Shown piece by piece: positions 49,385 through 58,973 of a stretch of DNA of 64,000 nt (position 1 is its first letter; the number at the start of each line of letters is the position of its first letter). The notes under the pieces are model-generated. The model saw only the letters and a list, made by a program, of their open reading frames with translations. It was not told where the DNA came from and did not search any database. Origin of the DNA: Streptomyces sp. B1I3 (GTDB lineage Bacteria > Actinomycetota > Actinomycetes > Streptomycetales > Streptomycetaceae); the NCBI RefSeq assembly GCF_030816615.1, contig NZ_JAUSYD010000001.1, positions 1 through 64,000 on the forward strand, given 5' to 3'. The translations under genes and the position numbers were made by a program.

Positions 49385-50368
49385 CTACTTGTTGGTCTTG
49401 GGCAGTCCGGGCGGGTTGATCTCGGACTTGGTCACGGCCTCGTCGGGCAGGCCCCAGCGCTCCAGCACCTTGTTGTACGTGCCGTTGTCGATGATCTCGT
49501 CGAGCGCGTCGGCGAGCGGCTCGGCCAGGCCGCTGTCCTTCTTGGTGGTGGCCGCGATGAGGCCCTGGAGGGTGGAGCCGGCACCGGAGTAGGTGCCGAC
49601 GACTTCTGTCTTCCCGGTGGTAACCGCGTGGTAGGCGGCGGTCGGGTTGGGGCCGAGGTAGAGGTCGATACGGCCGGACTGGAGGGCGAGGTAGGTGTCG
49701 CTGTCGTTCTGGTAGTACTTGATGTTCACCGGCTTGCGGCCGGCCTTCTCGTTCTCCTTGCTCCACTCGATGAGCAGCTTCTCCTGGTTGGTGCCGCTGC
49801 CCACGGCGACGGTCTGGCCCGCCACGTCCTTCGGCCCGGTGATCTTCAGGCCGCTGCCCTTCTTCGCCTCGAAGCCCAGGTTGTCCTCGCGGTAGGTGGC
49901 GAAGTCGTACTTCTCCTTGCGCTCCTCGGTGACGGTGATGTTGCTGAAGCCGACGTCGTACTTGGCGCTGTCGAGGCCGACGAAGATGTTCTCCCAGGAG
50001 ACCGTGTTGATGTGAAGCTTGAGGCCGAGCACGTCGGCGACCAGGGAGGCGATGTCAGGCTCGACGCCGATGATGGTCTTGTTGTCGGTGGCGTAGAAGG
50101 TCAGGGGCGCAGCGGAGCCGGACGATCCGACGATCTCCAGGGTGCCTCTCTTGCGGATCTTCTCCGGGACCTCGGCTGCTATGGAGTCGACCTTGTCGGT
50201 GGTGATGCGGTCCTGGTCCGGGCTCACGTTGATCTTCGTCTTGCTGCCCGACGTGGCCGCGACCTCGGTCCTGCCGCCGTCGGAGGGGTTGCTGCACGCG
50301 GCGAGGACGAGGGCGGCGGTCAGTCCCAGCGCGGCGGCGGAGGTGCGGCGGGTGATCGAGGTGGACAC
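49385..50368 (-). CDS. ABC transporter substrate-binding lipoprotein (SBP_bac_3)
   Basis: 327 residues. Lipobox LVLAACSN after a short signal peptide. IRKRGTLEIVGSSGSAAPLT, GVEPDIASLVADVLGLKLHI, DVGFSNITVTEERKEKYDFA and SGRIDLYLGPNPTAAYHAVT are family 3 landmarks, the polar amino-acid group. GTG start after AAGGAG. Last gene of the 54.9-49.4 kb operon, next to the ATPase. Sulfur amino acids or sulfonates are the likely ligands from context only. Confidence 0.88.
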   Translation of the reverse strand: MSTSITRRTSAAALGLTAALVLAACSNPSDGGRTEVAATSGSKTKINVSPDQDRITTDKVDSIAAEVPEKIRKRGTLEIVGSSGSAAPLTFYATDNKTIIGVEPDIASLVADVLGLKLHINTVSWENIFVGLDSAKYDVGFSNITVTEERKEKYDFATYREDNLGFEAKKGSGLKITGPKDVAGQTVAVGSGTNQEKLLIEWSKENEKAGRKPVNIKYYQNDSDTYLALQSGRIDLYLGPNPTAAYHAVTTGKTEVVGTYSGAGSTLQGLIAATTKKDSGLAEPLADALDEIIDNGTYNKVLERWGLPDEAVTKSEINPPGLPKTNK

Positions 50369-50406
50369 AGTCGTGCTCCTTGCTTGTGGGGAGGGGTGAG
50401 GGGTGG

Positions 50407-51213
50407 TCAGAGGACCTTGGAGAGGAAGGCGCGGGTGCGCTCGTGTCTCGGATCGTCGAGTACGGCCGCGGGCGGGCCCTGTTCCACGACGACACCGGCG
50501 TCCATGAACACCACGGTGTCGGCGACCTCGCGGGCGAAGCCGATCTCGTGGGTCACGACGATCATGGTGGTTCCGGTGCGGGCCAGGTCCTTGATGACGT
50601 CGAGGACCTCGCCGACGAGTTCCGGGTCGAGCGCTGAGGTGGGCTCGTCGAACAGCAGTACCTTGGGTTCGAGGGCGAGTGCGCGGGCGATGGCCACGCG
50701 CTGCTGCTGTCCTCCGGACAGTTGCCGTGGATAGGCGTCGGTCTTGTCGGCGAGTCCTACTCTCTCCAGCAGTCGGCGGGCGGTTTCCTCCGCCCCCTTG
50801 CGCGGGCGGCGCAGCGCGGAGACGGGAGCCTCGACGAGGTTCTCCAGCACGGTCAGGTGCGGGAAGAGGTTGAAGTTCTGGAAGACGAACCCGATGTGGG
50901 TGCGCTGCTTCAGAACGTCCTTCTCCTTGAGCTCGTGCAGTTTGCCGCCGGAGCGGCGGTAGCCGATGAGTTCGCCGTCGATGGCGATCCAGCCGCGGTT
51001 GACCTTCTCCAGGTGGTTGATGGTGCGCAGCAGTGTGGATTTTCCGGAGCCGGACGGGCCGAGGATCACGGTGACCTCGCCGGTGCGGACCTGGAGGTCG
51101 ACGCCGCGCAGCACTTCCAGCGGGCCGAAGCTCTTGTGGACGCCGTGGACGTCCACCATCACGTCGTCGACCGTCGGCTTCGCGTCCTTGACGGCCACCG
51201 GCACGTCGCTCAT
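50407..51213 (-). CDS. polar amino-acid-type ABC transporter ATPase
   Basis: 268 residues. Walker [11 protein letters not shown]-loop [19 protein letters not shown], signature [16 protein letters not shown], Walker [15 protein letters not shown] and switch [13 protein letters not shown]: the GlnQ/HisP subfamily. ATG at 51213 overlaps the permease stop. Serves the permease at 51.2-52.2 kb, and possibly also the lone permease at 55.6 kb, which has no ATPase of its own. Confidence 0.93.
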   Translation of the reverse strand: MSDVPVAVKDAKPTVDDVMVDVHGVHKSFGPLEVLRGVDLQVRTGEVTVILGPSGSGKSTLLRTINHLEKVNRGWIAIDGELIGYRRSGGKLHELKEKDVLKQRTHIGFVFQNFNLFPHLTVLENLVEAPVSALRRPRKGAEETARRLLERVGLADKTDAYPRQLSGGQQQRVAIARALALEPKVLLFDEPTSALDPELVGEVLDVIKDLARTGTTMIVVTHEIGFAREVADTVVFMDAGVVVEQGPPAAVLDDPRHERTRAFLSKVL

Positions 51214-52232
51214 CGGCTGTCTCCCAAAGGCTTCAGGGGTATGACGGGCTGGTTGCGCTGGGCGGCCGCCGCGCGCAGGGTGCGGACGAAGCGCCGGGCG
51301 CGCTGGAGCGGGGTGGGTGGCGGGGTGCGGTTGGCGCCCCGGGCGTAGCGCCGCTCCACGTAGTACTGCGCGATGGACAGCAGTGAGGTCAGCACCACGT
51401 ACCAGGCGGTGGCGACCAGCAGCAGCGGGATCACCCGCCCGTTGCGGCCGTAGATCACCTGGACCTGGTAGAACAGCTCGCCGATGGCCATCACGTAGAC
51501 CACCGAGGTGCCCTTGAGCAGGCCGATGATCTCGTTGCCGGCAGTGGGCAGGATGGCGCGCATGGCCTGCGGCAGCACGATCCGGCGGATCTGCCGCAGC
51601 CGGGGGATGCCCAGCGCCGCGGCGGCCTCCAGTTGTCCGTGGTCGACGGCGATGACACCGCCACGCACTATCTCGGCGGCGTAGGCGGCCTGGTGCAGCG
51701 TCAGCCCGATGACCGCGGCACCCATGGTGCCGATGATGCTGTTGCTGTCGACGGACCAGAACACCGGGCCGAAGGGGATGCCGATGCCCAACCTGTCGTA
51801 CAGCGCGCTCAGGTTGAACCAGAACACCAGCTGGACGATCATCGGGATGGAGCGGAAGATCCAGATGTAGGTCCAGGCGACGGTCTGCAGCACCGGGCTG
51901 CGCGACAGCCGCATGAACGCCAGGACGGTTCCCAGGAGGAATCCCAGCACCGTGGCGTAGGCGGTGAGCTGGAGGGTCACCGACACCGCCTGCACGATCG
52001 TCTCGGACAGGATGTAGTCGCGGAAGACGCTCCACTCCCAGACCGGGTTGGTGGCCAGCCCGTGCACGAACTGTGCAGCCAGCACGGTCACGGCGGCAGC
52101 CGACGCCCAGCGGGCGTAGTGGCGGGCGGGGACGACCTTGAGCGAAGCAGGGGCGTCCGGCGTGGGCGGGGCTTCGCGGCCGCCGCCCGGGATGGCCGCG
52201 CCGGGCGGCGCGGTGTCGGTGGTCGGTCTCAT
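51210..52232 (-). CDS. polar amino-acid-type ABC transporter permease
   Basis: 340 residues, five or six helices. [60 protein letters not shown] (the EAA loop for ATPase docking) and [20 protein letters not shown] are HisM-type. N-terminal extension of about 45 residues is Pro-rich. Closely similar in layout to the permease at 55.6 kb (both end with an ARGxxRxxPPTPL tail), so the two probably arose by duplication. Confidence 0.9.
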   Translation of the reverse strand: MRPTTDTAPPGAAIPGGGREAPPTPDAPASLKVVPARHYARWASAAAVTVLAAQFVHGLATNPVWEWSVFRDYILSETIVQAVSVTLQLTAYATVLGFLLGTVLAFMRLSRSPVLQTVAWTYIWIFRSIPMIVQLVFWFNLSALYDRLGIGIPFGPVFWSVDSNSIIGTMGAAVIGLTLHQAAYAAEIVRGGVIAVDHGQLEAAAALGIPRLRQIRRIVLPQAMRAILPTAGNEIIGLLKGTSVVYVMAIGELFYQVQVIYGRNGRVIPLLLVATAWYVVLTSLLSIAQYYVERRYARGANRTPPPTPLQRARRFVRTLRAAAAQRNQPVIPLKPLGDSR

Positions 52233-52253
52233 CGTGGTGTTCCTGCTCGCATG

Positions 52254-53210
52254 TTATGTGTGCTCGGGCGGGTTGATCCGCGACGTCTCGATCGCGGAGG
52301 GGGAGGTGCCCCACTTCTTGAGGATCCGGGCGTATGTGCCGTCCTTGATCAACTCGTTGACGGCGGCCTGGAGCGCCCTGGTGAGCGGGGAGCCCTTCTT
52401 GAAGGCGAAGCCGACGTCGAGGCGGTGGTACTCACCGAGGAAGGCGGTCCCGGACGCGGGCTGTGCCGCCTGGTAGCGCAGGCCGTTGATGGTCGACATG
52501 ATCACGTCGATCCGGCCCTGCTGCAGCGCAGTGAGAGTCGCCCCGTTCTCCGAGTAGACCTTCACGTCGTACGGCTTCTTGCCCGCCTTGGCACATACGC
52601 CCTTCTGCGCGGTGAGGGTCGCCTCGAAGGTGGTGCCGGCGCCGGTGCCGACGGTCAGCCCGCACAGCTTGGCGAGGTCGGTGACCTTAGTCTTGAGCGC
52701 GGTGTTGCCCTTCTTCACCGCGAAGCCCTGGCCGTCGTTGATGTAGGTGACGAAGTCAATGGTCTTCAGGCGTTCGATGGTGACGCCGAAGTTGCCGGTG
52801 CCGAAGTCGTACTTGCCGCTGCCGAGGGCGGGCAGGATCGTCTCGAAGGAGGCGTCCTGCCGCTCCAACTTCACGCCGAGGACCTTGGCCACCGCGTCCG
52901 CGATGTCGATGTCCTGGCCGGCGGGCGGCTTGTCCTGCCCGTTCGGGTAGTACGCCCCGGGCGGGAACCCGATCGAGCTGCCGACCCGCAACGTGCCCGC
53001 CTTGCGGACGTCGGCGGGCAGCAGGGCGGCGACGGAGTCCACCTTGCGTACGGCGGTGACCGGGTCGTCGGTCGGTGTGGGGGATGCCTGGGCACCCGCC
53101 GGTGTGGTGCCGGAGGCGCCGCCGGCCCCGCAGGCGGTCAGCGTCAGTACGGGCAGCAGCGCGATGGTGGCGGCCATACGCAGAAGGGTTCCGGTGCCAC
53201 GGACGTTCAC
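52254..53210 (-). CDS. ABC transporter substrate-binding lipoprotein (SBP_bac_3)
   Basis: 318 residues. Lipobox [48 protein letters not shown] and [20 protein letters not shown] are family 3 landmarks; [20 protein letters not shown] is the hinge region. GTG at 53210 overlaps the GNAT stop. It differs strongly from the other binding protein in the operon, so one permease may be fed by two receptors. Confidence 0.88.
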   Translation of the reverse strand: MNVRGTGTLLRMAATIALLPVLTLTACGAGGASGTTPAGAQASPTPTDDPVTAVRKVDSVAALLPADVRKAGTLRVGSSIGFPPGAYYPNGQDKPPAGQDIDIADAVAKVLGVKLERQDASFETILPALGSGKYDFGTGNFGVTIERLKTIDFVTYINDGQGFAVKKGNTALKTKVTDLAKLCGLTVGTGAGTTFEATLTAQKGVCAKAGKKPYDVKVYSENGATLTALQQGRIDVIMSTINGLRYQAAQPASGTAFLGEYHRLDVGFAFKKGSPLTRALQAAVNELIKDGTYARILKKWGTSPSAIETSRINPPEHT

Positions 53211-53743
53211 AGGCTGGCTGCCTTTCCTTGGGGTGGTGCGGCCGGCAGGTGCTTCTCGAAAGGCAGCGGGCCGATGGATTCCGGGTCGGCCTCGGTGTCG
53301 AACAGCGGGGTGTAGCCGGTCGTCAGGTACAGACCGCGGGCCTCGGGTTGGCGCGGCCCGGTGGTCAGGTAGATCCGCCGGTAGCCGCGGGCGCTCGCCT
53401 CGCGCTCCAGCTCGGCGACGACACGGCGGGCCAGACCGCGCCTCCGGTGGGCGGAGTGCGTCCAGATCCGCTTCAGCTCGGCCGTGGTCTCGTCGTACCG
53501 GCGGAAGGCGCCGCCCGCGACCGGCTCGCCGTGTTCGAGGAGCAGGAGCAGCACCCCGCCGTGTGGGGCGGTGAACTCCTCGTCGGGGTAGCGGGCGAGT
53601 TCGGTGTGCGCGTCCCTGCCGTAGCGCGTGGAGTACTCGTCGCCGAGCTCGCGCAGCAAGGGTCTCACCCGCGGGTCGGACACGGTGACGTGAATGACTG
53701 CCGGCTCGGCTGAGCGCGACGGCGGTTGTGCGACGGAGGTCAT
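53207..53743 (-). CDS. GNAT-family N-acetyltransferase
   Basis: 178 residues. The acetyl-CoA loop is TTAELKRIWTHSAHRRRGLA followed by RRVVAELEREASARGYRRIY and LYLTTGYTPLF. Coupled at both ends (ATGA with the LLM stop, GTGA with the binding protein). Acetyltransferases of this type recur in sulfonate and cystine operons, perhaps acting on imported amino compounds; that role is inference. Confidence 0.85.
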   Translation of the reverse strand: MTSVAQPPSRSAEPAVIHVTVSDPRVRPLLRELGDEYSTRYGRDAHTELARYPDEEFTAPHGGVLLLLLEHGEPVAGGAFRRYDETTAELKRIWTHSAHRRRGLARRVVAELEREASARGYRRIYLTTGPRQPEARGLYLTTGYTPLFDTEADPESIGPLPFEKHLPAAPPQGKAASL

Positions 53744-54876
53744 CCGTGCACCGCCGCGAGGGTCTGCGGACCGCGGGCCGCCCGCTCGGCGTCGCGCTTG
53801 GCGACCTCCTCGCGGACGATCGGGATCACGTACCGGCCGAAGTCGATCGCGTCGCCCAGCAGGTCGTAGCCGCGGGCCGAGAGGATGTCGACGCCGAGGT
53901 CGTAGTAGTCGAGGAGCGCCTGGGCGACCGTCTCCGGGGTGCCGACCAGGGCGTTGGAGTTGCCCGCGCCACCGGTGGCGGCGGCGGTCGGGGTCCACAG
54001 GGCACGGTCGTAGCGCTCTCCCGCCTCGGCGATCGCGATCAGCCGCTGCGAGCCGGCGTTCTGCGGCCGTGCCGGCCCGTTGTGGCGCTTGGTGATCGCC
54101 TCGTCCTTCTCCTTGCGGGCCTTGATCGCGCCGACCGTGCGGTGGGCCTTCTCCCAGGCCAGCTCCTCCGTCGGGGCGATGATCGGGCGGAACGCCACCT
54201 GGAGGCGGGGCACGTCGGTGCGGCCCGCGGCCTTCGCTGCGGACTTCACGGCCTCGATCTGCTCGGCGGTCTTCTCCAGCGGCTCGCCCCACAGGCAGTA
54301 GATGTCGGCCTCGGCGCCCCCCGCGGCATACGCGGCGGGCGAGGAGCCGCCGAACGACACGTTCGGGCGGGGCTGCTGGACCGGGAAGACATCGCTGACG
54401 AAGTCGTGGAAGCGGTAGTGCGCGCCCTCGTGGTCGAAGGGCTCGTGGGTGGTCCAGATCTTCTTGACGATCCGGATGTACTCGCGGGTGCGGGCGTAGC
54501 GTTCGTCCTTGGTGAGGGTGTCGCCCTCGCGGCCCTGCTCACGGTCGTTGCCGCCGGTGATGAAGTGCACGGTCAGCCGGCCCTCGCTGATCTGGTCGAG
54601 GGTGGCGAAGGTCTTGGCGGCGTAGGTCGGGTAGGAGACGTTGGGCCGGTGGGCGAGCAGGATCTGGAGGCGGTCCAGCCTGCTCGCGATGTAGGCGGCA
54701 GCCGGCGAGGGGTCCGGGGACCCGGAACCGTAGGCGAACAGCACCCGGTCCCAGCCGTGGTCCTCGTGCGCCCGGGCGAGCCGGAGCGTGTACTCCTTGT
54801 CGAAAGCGGCGCCGGAGCGCGGGGTGGTTTCGGAGCCGTCGTTGGTGGCGGCGATGCCAAGGAATTCCACTGGCAT
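53740..54876 (-). CDS. ssuD: SsuD-type FMN-dependent (alkane)sulfonate monooxygenase
   Basis: 378 residues from the ATG at 54876. FDKEYTLRLARAHEDHGWDR, AAKTFATLDQISEGRLTVHF and ITGGNDREQGREGDTLTKDE are SsuD signatures; the conserved Arg and the mobile-loop region after it (ALWTPTAAATGGAGNSNALV) are present. It releases sulfite and an aldehyde from alkanesulfonates using FMNH2 from SsuE. First gene of the leftward transport operon, 320 bases behind leader peptide 3. Confidence 0.88.
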   Translation of the reverse strand: MPVEFLGIAATNDGSETTPRSGAAFDKEYTLRLARAHEDHGWDRVLFAYGSGSPDPSPAAAYIASRLDRLQILLAHRPNVSYPTYAAKTFATLDQISEGRLTVHFITGGNDREQGREGDTLTKDERYARTREYIRIVKKIWTTHEPFDHEGAHYRFHDFVSDVFPVQQPRPNVSFGGSSPAAYAAGGAEADIYCLWGEPLEKTAEQIEAVKSAAKAAGRTDVPRLQVAFRPIIAPTEELAWEKAHRTVGAIKARKEKDEAITKRHNGPARPQNAGSQRLIAIAEAGERYDRALWTPTAAATGGAGNSNALVGTPETVAQALLDYYDLGVDILSARGYDLLGDAIDFGRYVIPIVREEVAKRDAERAARGPQTLAAVHG

Positions 54877-55196
54877 GGGAGATGGCCTTTCCTCAAGTCT
54901 TATGGGGCCGTGCCGTGGGCAGCACGCGGGCACGGTGGAGCAGCCCTCGGAGCGGCCGGGTGTGACGGCGCTTCAGGGTGCTGGGAACCAGGTGGTGAGC
55001 AGGTGTGATGACGCCGGGACATGAGCCTCGGCCGAGGTCGGGCGGCGGCAGCGCGTGTCAGGTCTCGCAAAACCGTTCGTACGCGGATTCAGCGTGTGTT
55101 CAGCGCATGCGTACGACGGTGCTGCGAAGGGAGGAACTCGGCCCGCAACGGGGTCACCGAGGGAGGGAAGGGCCGGTCAGACGGCCCGCTGCCGCG

Positions 55197-55274
55197 TCAG
55201 GCGCAACACGCTGCGGACCACACCCGACCGAAGTCGATGTGGTCACGGGTGACCAGGCGCTGCTCGGCATTCAT
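55197..55274 (-). promoter_or_regulatory. leader peptide ORF 3 (putative cysteine attenuator)
   Basis: A 25-codon ORF, ATG at 55274, ending LVTRDHIDFGRVWSAACCA. A GGGCCG/CGGCCC stem (55182-55187 with 55170-55175) starts nine bases after its stop. TTGACG and CTCAAT, 17 bases apart, lie immediately upstream, which would place the transcript start at or near the ATG (leaderless). It heads the SsuD-GNAT-transporter operon. Closely similar to leader 4. Confidence 0.75.
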
Positions 55275-55574
55275 GCGATCAATTGAGCAGTACATCTCGC
55301 TTCTCGTCAACTACGGCCCGGATGCCGGACCGGCGCCCAGCAGTCCCTGCGCGTGGTTGACACATGCGCGTGGTGCGCCCATACGATCGAGAACGGACCG
55401 GCTCCGCCGCTCGCGGCAGCCGTACCGGCCGCGTTGAGGGACGCGGCGCGCGATGACGCCGAACCGAACCCCAGCCACACCGCCCCGTGCCCGCACCGTG
55501 CCTGCTCGGAATCCACGACCGTGCGCCGCCGGGTGGTCACCGACGCCCGCGCTTCCCTCCCTTGGAGCCTCCTG

Positions 55575-56621
55575 ATGGTCTCGCCATCCGACATCGCCGA
55601 TTCCTCCCGTATTTCAGCAACCATCCCACTCGCAGAACGCCTCAAAGCCTCGGGTCACGCCCAGGGCCGCCCAGGCCCCGACGACGATCTGCCACGGATC
55701 TTGCCGCGCCGGCACGCCGGCCGCTGGTTGACCTCTGCCGCCGCGCTGCTGGTCTTCGCGATGGTGGTCAACTCCGTCGTCCGCAACCGCGCCTTCCAGT
55801 GGGAGGTGGTGGGCCGGTACTTCGCCACCGCCGCCGTGCTCGACGGGCTGCTGCTCACCCTGTGGCTGACCGGCGTGGTGATGGTGCTCGGCTTCCTGCT
55901 CGGCACCCCGCTGGCCGTGATGCGGCTGTCTGCCAACCCTGTTCTGCGCACGCTGAGTTGGGGCTATGTGTGGATCTTCCGGTCCACTCCGCTGCTGGTA
56001 CAGCTCCTGTTCTGGTTCAACATCGGCGCCCTCTACCCGACGCTCGGCCTCGGCATCCCCTTCGGGCCTGAGTTCGTCACCGTCAAGACGGTCAACCTGC
56101 TCGGCCCCACCCTCACTGCCGTCATCGGCCTGACCCTGCACGAAGCCGCCTACGCCGCCGAGGTGCTGCGCGGCGGCATCCTGTCTGTCGACTCCGGCCA
56201 GACGGAAGCCGCCCAGGCTCTCGGCATCGGCAGGCGGCGCACCCTGCGCCGGATCGTCATCCCGCAGGCGATGCGCTCCATCGTCCCGACCGCGGGGAAC
56301 ATGCTGATCGGCACCCTGAAGGGCACCAGCATCGTCAGCGTGCTGGCCGTGCACGATCTGCTGTACTCGGTCCAGCTGGTCTACAACCAGACGTACCAGG
56401 TCATCCCGCTGCTGATGGTGGCCACCCTCTGGTACGTCGCCGTCACGACCGTGCTCAGCGCGGGGCAGTTCTACGTCGAGCGCCACTACGCGCGTGGCTC
56501 CGCCCGCGCGCTGCCGCCCACGCCTCTGGAAAAGCTCAGGGTCCATCTGGCCGCGCTGCGCGCCCGGCTGTACAGGGCGACGGCGCCCGACGCCCGCCCG
56601 GCAGTCGACGGTGGCCGGTGA
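55575..56621 (+). CDS. polar amino-acid-type ABC transporter permease (orphan)
   Basis: 348 residues from the ATG at 55575 (GGAG upstream). GFLLGTPLAVMRLSANPVLR, WGYVWIFRSTPLLVQLLFWF, EVLRGGILSVDSGQTEAAQA (EAA loop) and QAMRSIVPTAGNMLIGTLKG match the permease at 51.2 kb over most of its length. No ATPase or binding protein follows on this strand; it is divergent from the SsuD operon and may share that ATPase. The open frame upstream to 55353 is not supported. Confidence 0.88.
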   Translation: MVSPSDIADSSRISATIPLAERLKASGHAQGRPGPDDDLPRILPRRHAGRWLTSAAALLVFAMVVNSVVRNRAFQWEVVGRYFATAAVLDGLLLTLWLTGVVMVLGFLLGTPLAVMRLSANPVLRTLSWGYVWIFRSTPLLVQLLFWFNIGALYPTLGLGIPFGPEFVTVKTVNLLGPTLTAVIGLTLHEAAYAAEVLRGGILSVDSGQTEAAQALGIGRRRTLRRIVIPQAMRSIVPTAGNMLIGTLKGTSIVSVLAVHDLLYSVQLVYNQTYQVIPLLMVATLWYVAVTTVLSAGQFYVERHYARGSARALPPTPLEKLRVHLAALRARLYRATAPDARPAVDGGR

Positions 56622-56648
56622 ACCCCCCGCGGTGTTGCGTTCCCTACA

Positions 56649-56670
56649 TTTCCCATCGATTTACTAGGAA
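56649..56670. promoter_or_regulatory. shared TTTCC...ACTAGGAA element, copy 2
   Basis: About 17 of 22 bases match the element over leader 2 at 47748-47769, including TTTCC and ACTAGGAA at the ends. Here it lies four bases upstream of the TTGACG of leader 4. It may be the binding site of a sulfur-responsive regulator. Confidence 0.45.
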
Positions 56671-56711
56671 AGCATTGACGGCTCGCCCAGCGGGTGCGCA
56701 GGATGATGCAC

Positions 56712-56795
56712 ATGGCCCACACGCAGCAGCGACTCGTTCGTCGTCGGCATGTCGACTTTGGTCACGTCGTCAGCGCCGCCTGCTGTCGCGCGTAG
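56712..56795 (+). promoter_or_regulatory. leader peptide ORF 4 (putative cysteine attenuator)
   Basis: A 27-codon ORF ending LVRRRHVDFGHVVSAACCRA. TTGACG at 56675-56680 and CAGGAT at 56699-56704 (18 apart) would start transcription at about the ATG at 56712. An in-frame ATG at 56703 is an alternative. It precedes the winged-helix regulator and acyl-CoA-dehydrogenase-like gene by 117 bases. Confidence 0.75.
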
Positions 56796-56912
56796 ACGGC
56801 TCGCCGCTCACACGTTGCGCGTGCCACTCCGCTCCTTCTCTCTCATCCCAGGTGATCAGGCAAAGCCACCGGTGCGCCTGATGGCCCGACGCACTCCTGA
56901 AGGACGACCGCC

Positions 56913-57494
56913 ATGACCACGGCACTTCCGGCCCAGGCCACTCCATTGCATTCGCCACTCCCCGACGTGCGCCACCTCCGCCTCGTCGGTGACACGGCGC
57001 AGTTCGGCGACGAGGGAGGCGACGGGGGAAACGGTTCCGCTCCCCTCGTCGGCTACCTCGTGCTCGTCCCCGAGGGCACCGATCCCGCCCAGCTCTTCGC
57101 GAAGGACGTGACACGACGTGAGATCCGGCCGGTCGGCTACACGGACGCACCTGTCGCGCAGCAGACGGGAGGCGGCGGCGTGCGCATCGATCCCGCACGA
57201 CATGTCGCAGAGCTGGACGGACGCGAACTCGACCTGACCTATCTGGAGTTCGGACTGCTGGCTCATCTCGTTCTCCATCCCCACCAGGTGCATTCGCGCG
57301 AGCAGTTGATGACCGGCATCTGGGGCTACGACCACATCGGCGACGGCCGCACCGTGGATGTCCACATCGCGCGGCTGCGCCGCAAGCTGGGCAGAGCTCA
57401 CCGGCACCGGATCGTCACCGTACGGCGCGTGGGCTACAAGTACGTGCCCGACCAGCAAGAGGACCCCAACACCGCACCTTGCCGCCGACCTTGA
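56913..57494 (+). CDS. winged-helix regulator, OmpR/PhoB-type DNA-binding domain without receiver
   Basis: 193 residues. The C-terminal half is a trans_reg_C domain: ELDLTYLEFGLLAHLVLHPH, QVHSREQLMTGIWGYDHIGD, GRTVDVHIARLRRKLGRAHR and VTVRRVGYKYVPD. The N-terminal ~90 residues have no Asp-phosphorylation site and no recognisable receiver (PLVGYLVLVPEGTDPAQLFA). It is therefore a one-component or partner-dependent regulator, probably of the sulfur genes around it. It lies between leader 4 and the enzyme gene, 13 bases from the latter. Confidence 0.88.
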   Translation: MTTALPAQATPLHSPLPDVRHLRLVGDTAQFGDEGGDGGNGSAPLVGYLVLVPEGTDPAQLFAKDVTRREIRPVGYTDAPVAQQTGGGGVRIDPARHVAELDGRELDLTYLEFGLLAHLVLHPHQVHSREQLMTGIWGYDHIGDGRTVDVHIARLRRKLGRAHRHRIVTVRRVGYKYVPDQQEDPNTAPCRRP

Positions 57495-57507
57495 GGAGAC
57501 CACCGCC

Positions 57508-58743
57508 ATGGGCGTTGCCACTGCGCCGTCCGGACCCGCCTCGGATTCCGACCGGATCGGGCCCGGCCGTGCGCACTGGCTGCGCGTGGCCCGTGAGATG
57601 GCGGACGACCTGGCCACGGACGCGGTGGCCAGGGAGCAGGCAGGCAAGGCCCCCTTCGACGAAGTGTCCGGGCTTCGTGAGGCGGGACTGCTGACGCTCC
57701 TCATTCCGGCTGGGCTCGGGGGAGGCGGCACGGACTGGCCCACGGCCTACGCCGTCGTCCGGGAGATCGCCGCCGCCGACGGCGCGATCGGTCAAGTGCT
57801 CGGCTGTCACTCCTTCCTGTCGTGGAGCGCCCGGTTGTTCGCCGAGCCTGCCCTCGCCGCTCAGGTCGAGCGGAAGTCCGCGGCGGAGCAGTGGTGCTGG
57901 GGTGGTGGTTTCGCCCGTCAGGAACTGCCTCTGACGCTGACCAGGAAAGGCAGTGGCTATGTGCTCGACGGTCGGCAGAGCTACGCCACGGGGGTTCTGG
58001 TCGCCGACCGCCTCGCCGTGCGGGCCGAGCGGGCCGGCACCGGCGAACCACTCGCGGTCGTCGTCGATTCCGCCCGTCACGGCGTGCGGATCGACGGCGA
58101 CACCGACACCTTCGGCCAGCGGCTCGCGGCCGGCGGGAGCGTGGAGTTCGACGCCGTACCGGTCGCCGCCCACGACGTACTCGGTTCCCTGTCCGCGGAC
58201 GAGGACGTTCTGTCACCCCTAACTGCTCTGGCATCGCCGGTCGGGCGTCTTCTCTCGGTCCAGCTCCTTCTGGGCATGGCTGAGGGGGTGCTTGCCGAAG
58301 CTCGTGAGTACAGCAGGGCGGGCCACTCGCCCTGGCACCCGGACTGGCCGGCCGGCTCACCCCAGGACCCACAGGTGCTGACCGTCTACGGAGAACTCAC
58401 CGTCCTCGCCCGCTCCGCGTCCGCGCTCGCCGATCAGGCAGTGGATGCCGTGAACGGCGGGCTGGCACGGGGCGAAGACCTCACCTACGACGAGTACGCG
58501 GAGATCTCCGTCCTCGTGGCCATGGCCGAAGCCGCCGCTTCCAGGGCAGCGCAGGAGTCCACCGCCCGCGCCCTCGACATCATCGGCGCCCGCTCCGCGT
58601 CCTCGCGGCTGGGCTTCGACCGCTTCTGGCGCAACGCCCGAACTCACACCTTGTACGAGCCCGTCGCCCACCGGCTCCGCGACGTAGGGGACTATTTCCT
58701 CAACGGTGCGCACCCTCCGTTCGTCCTGCCTGTCCGACCTTGA
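57508..58743 (+). CDS. acyl-CoA-dehydrogenase-fold monooxygenase (SfnB/DszC-like)
   Basis: 411 residues. FDEVSGLREAGLLTLLIPAG, ADGAIGQVLGCHSFLSWSAR and WCWGGGFARQELPLTLTRKG open the family. The C-terminal helices include STARALDIIGARSASSRLGF, FDRFWRNARTHTLYEPVAHR. The RNARTHTLYEP ending is that of DszC/SfnB enzymes, which use reduced flavin to oxygenate sulfides or sulfones rather than dehydrogenate acyl-CoA. ATG at 57508 follows GAGGAG. Confidence 0.88.
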   Translation: MGVATAPSGPASDSDRIGPGRAHWLRVAREMADDLATDAVAREQAGKAPFDEVSGLREAGLLTLLIPAGLGGGGTDWPTAYAVVREIAAADGAIGQVLGCHSFLSWSARLFAEPALAAQVERKSAAEQWCWGGGFARQELPLTLTRKGSGYVLDGRQSYATGVLVADRLAVRAERAGTGEPLAVVVDSARHGVRIDGDTDTFGQRLAAGGSVEFDAVPVAAHDVLGSLSADEDVLSPLTALASPVGRLLSVQLLLGMAEGVLAEAREYSRAGHSPWHPDWPAGSPQDPQVLTVYGELTVLARSASALADQAVDAVNGGLARGEDLTYDEYAEISVLVAMAEAAASRAAQESTARALDIIGARSASSRLGFDRFWRNARTHTLYEPVAHRLRDVGDYFLNGAHPPFVLPVRP

Positions 58744-58973
58744 GGACCCGGAGCTCCGGATTCGCGACAAGGCGCCTGCTCCGAAAAGCCCGCTCCAAGA
58801 ACGAATTGGCTCGATATCTCGCCGCCGAACTCGGCGCGATCGGGATTCGCCACGCAACCTGAAATTCAGGCGATTGTGAACGGCGCACTTCACTTGCATG
58901 TCATGCAGTTCAGGATATGAGACATACGCGTCAGGCGACGTTGACTTGGCCGGAGCTCGCTGCAACTTAGCGG

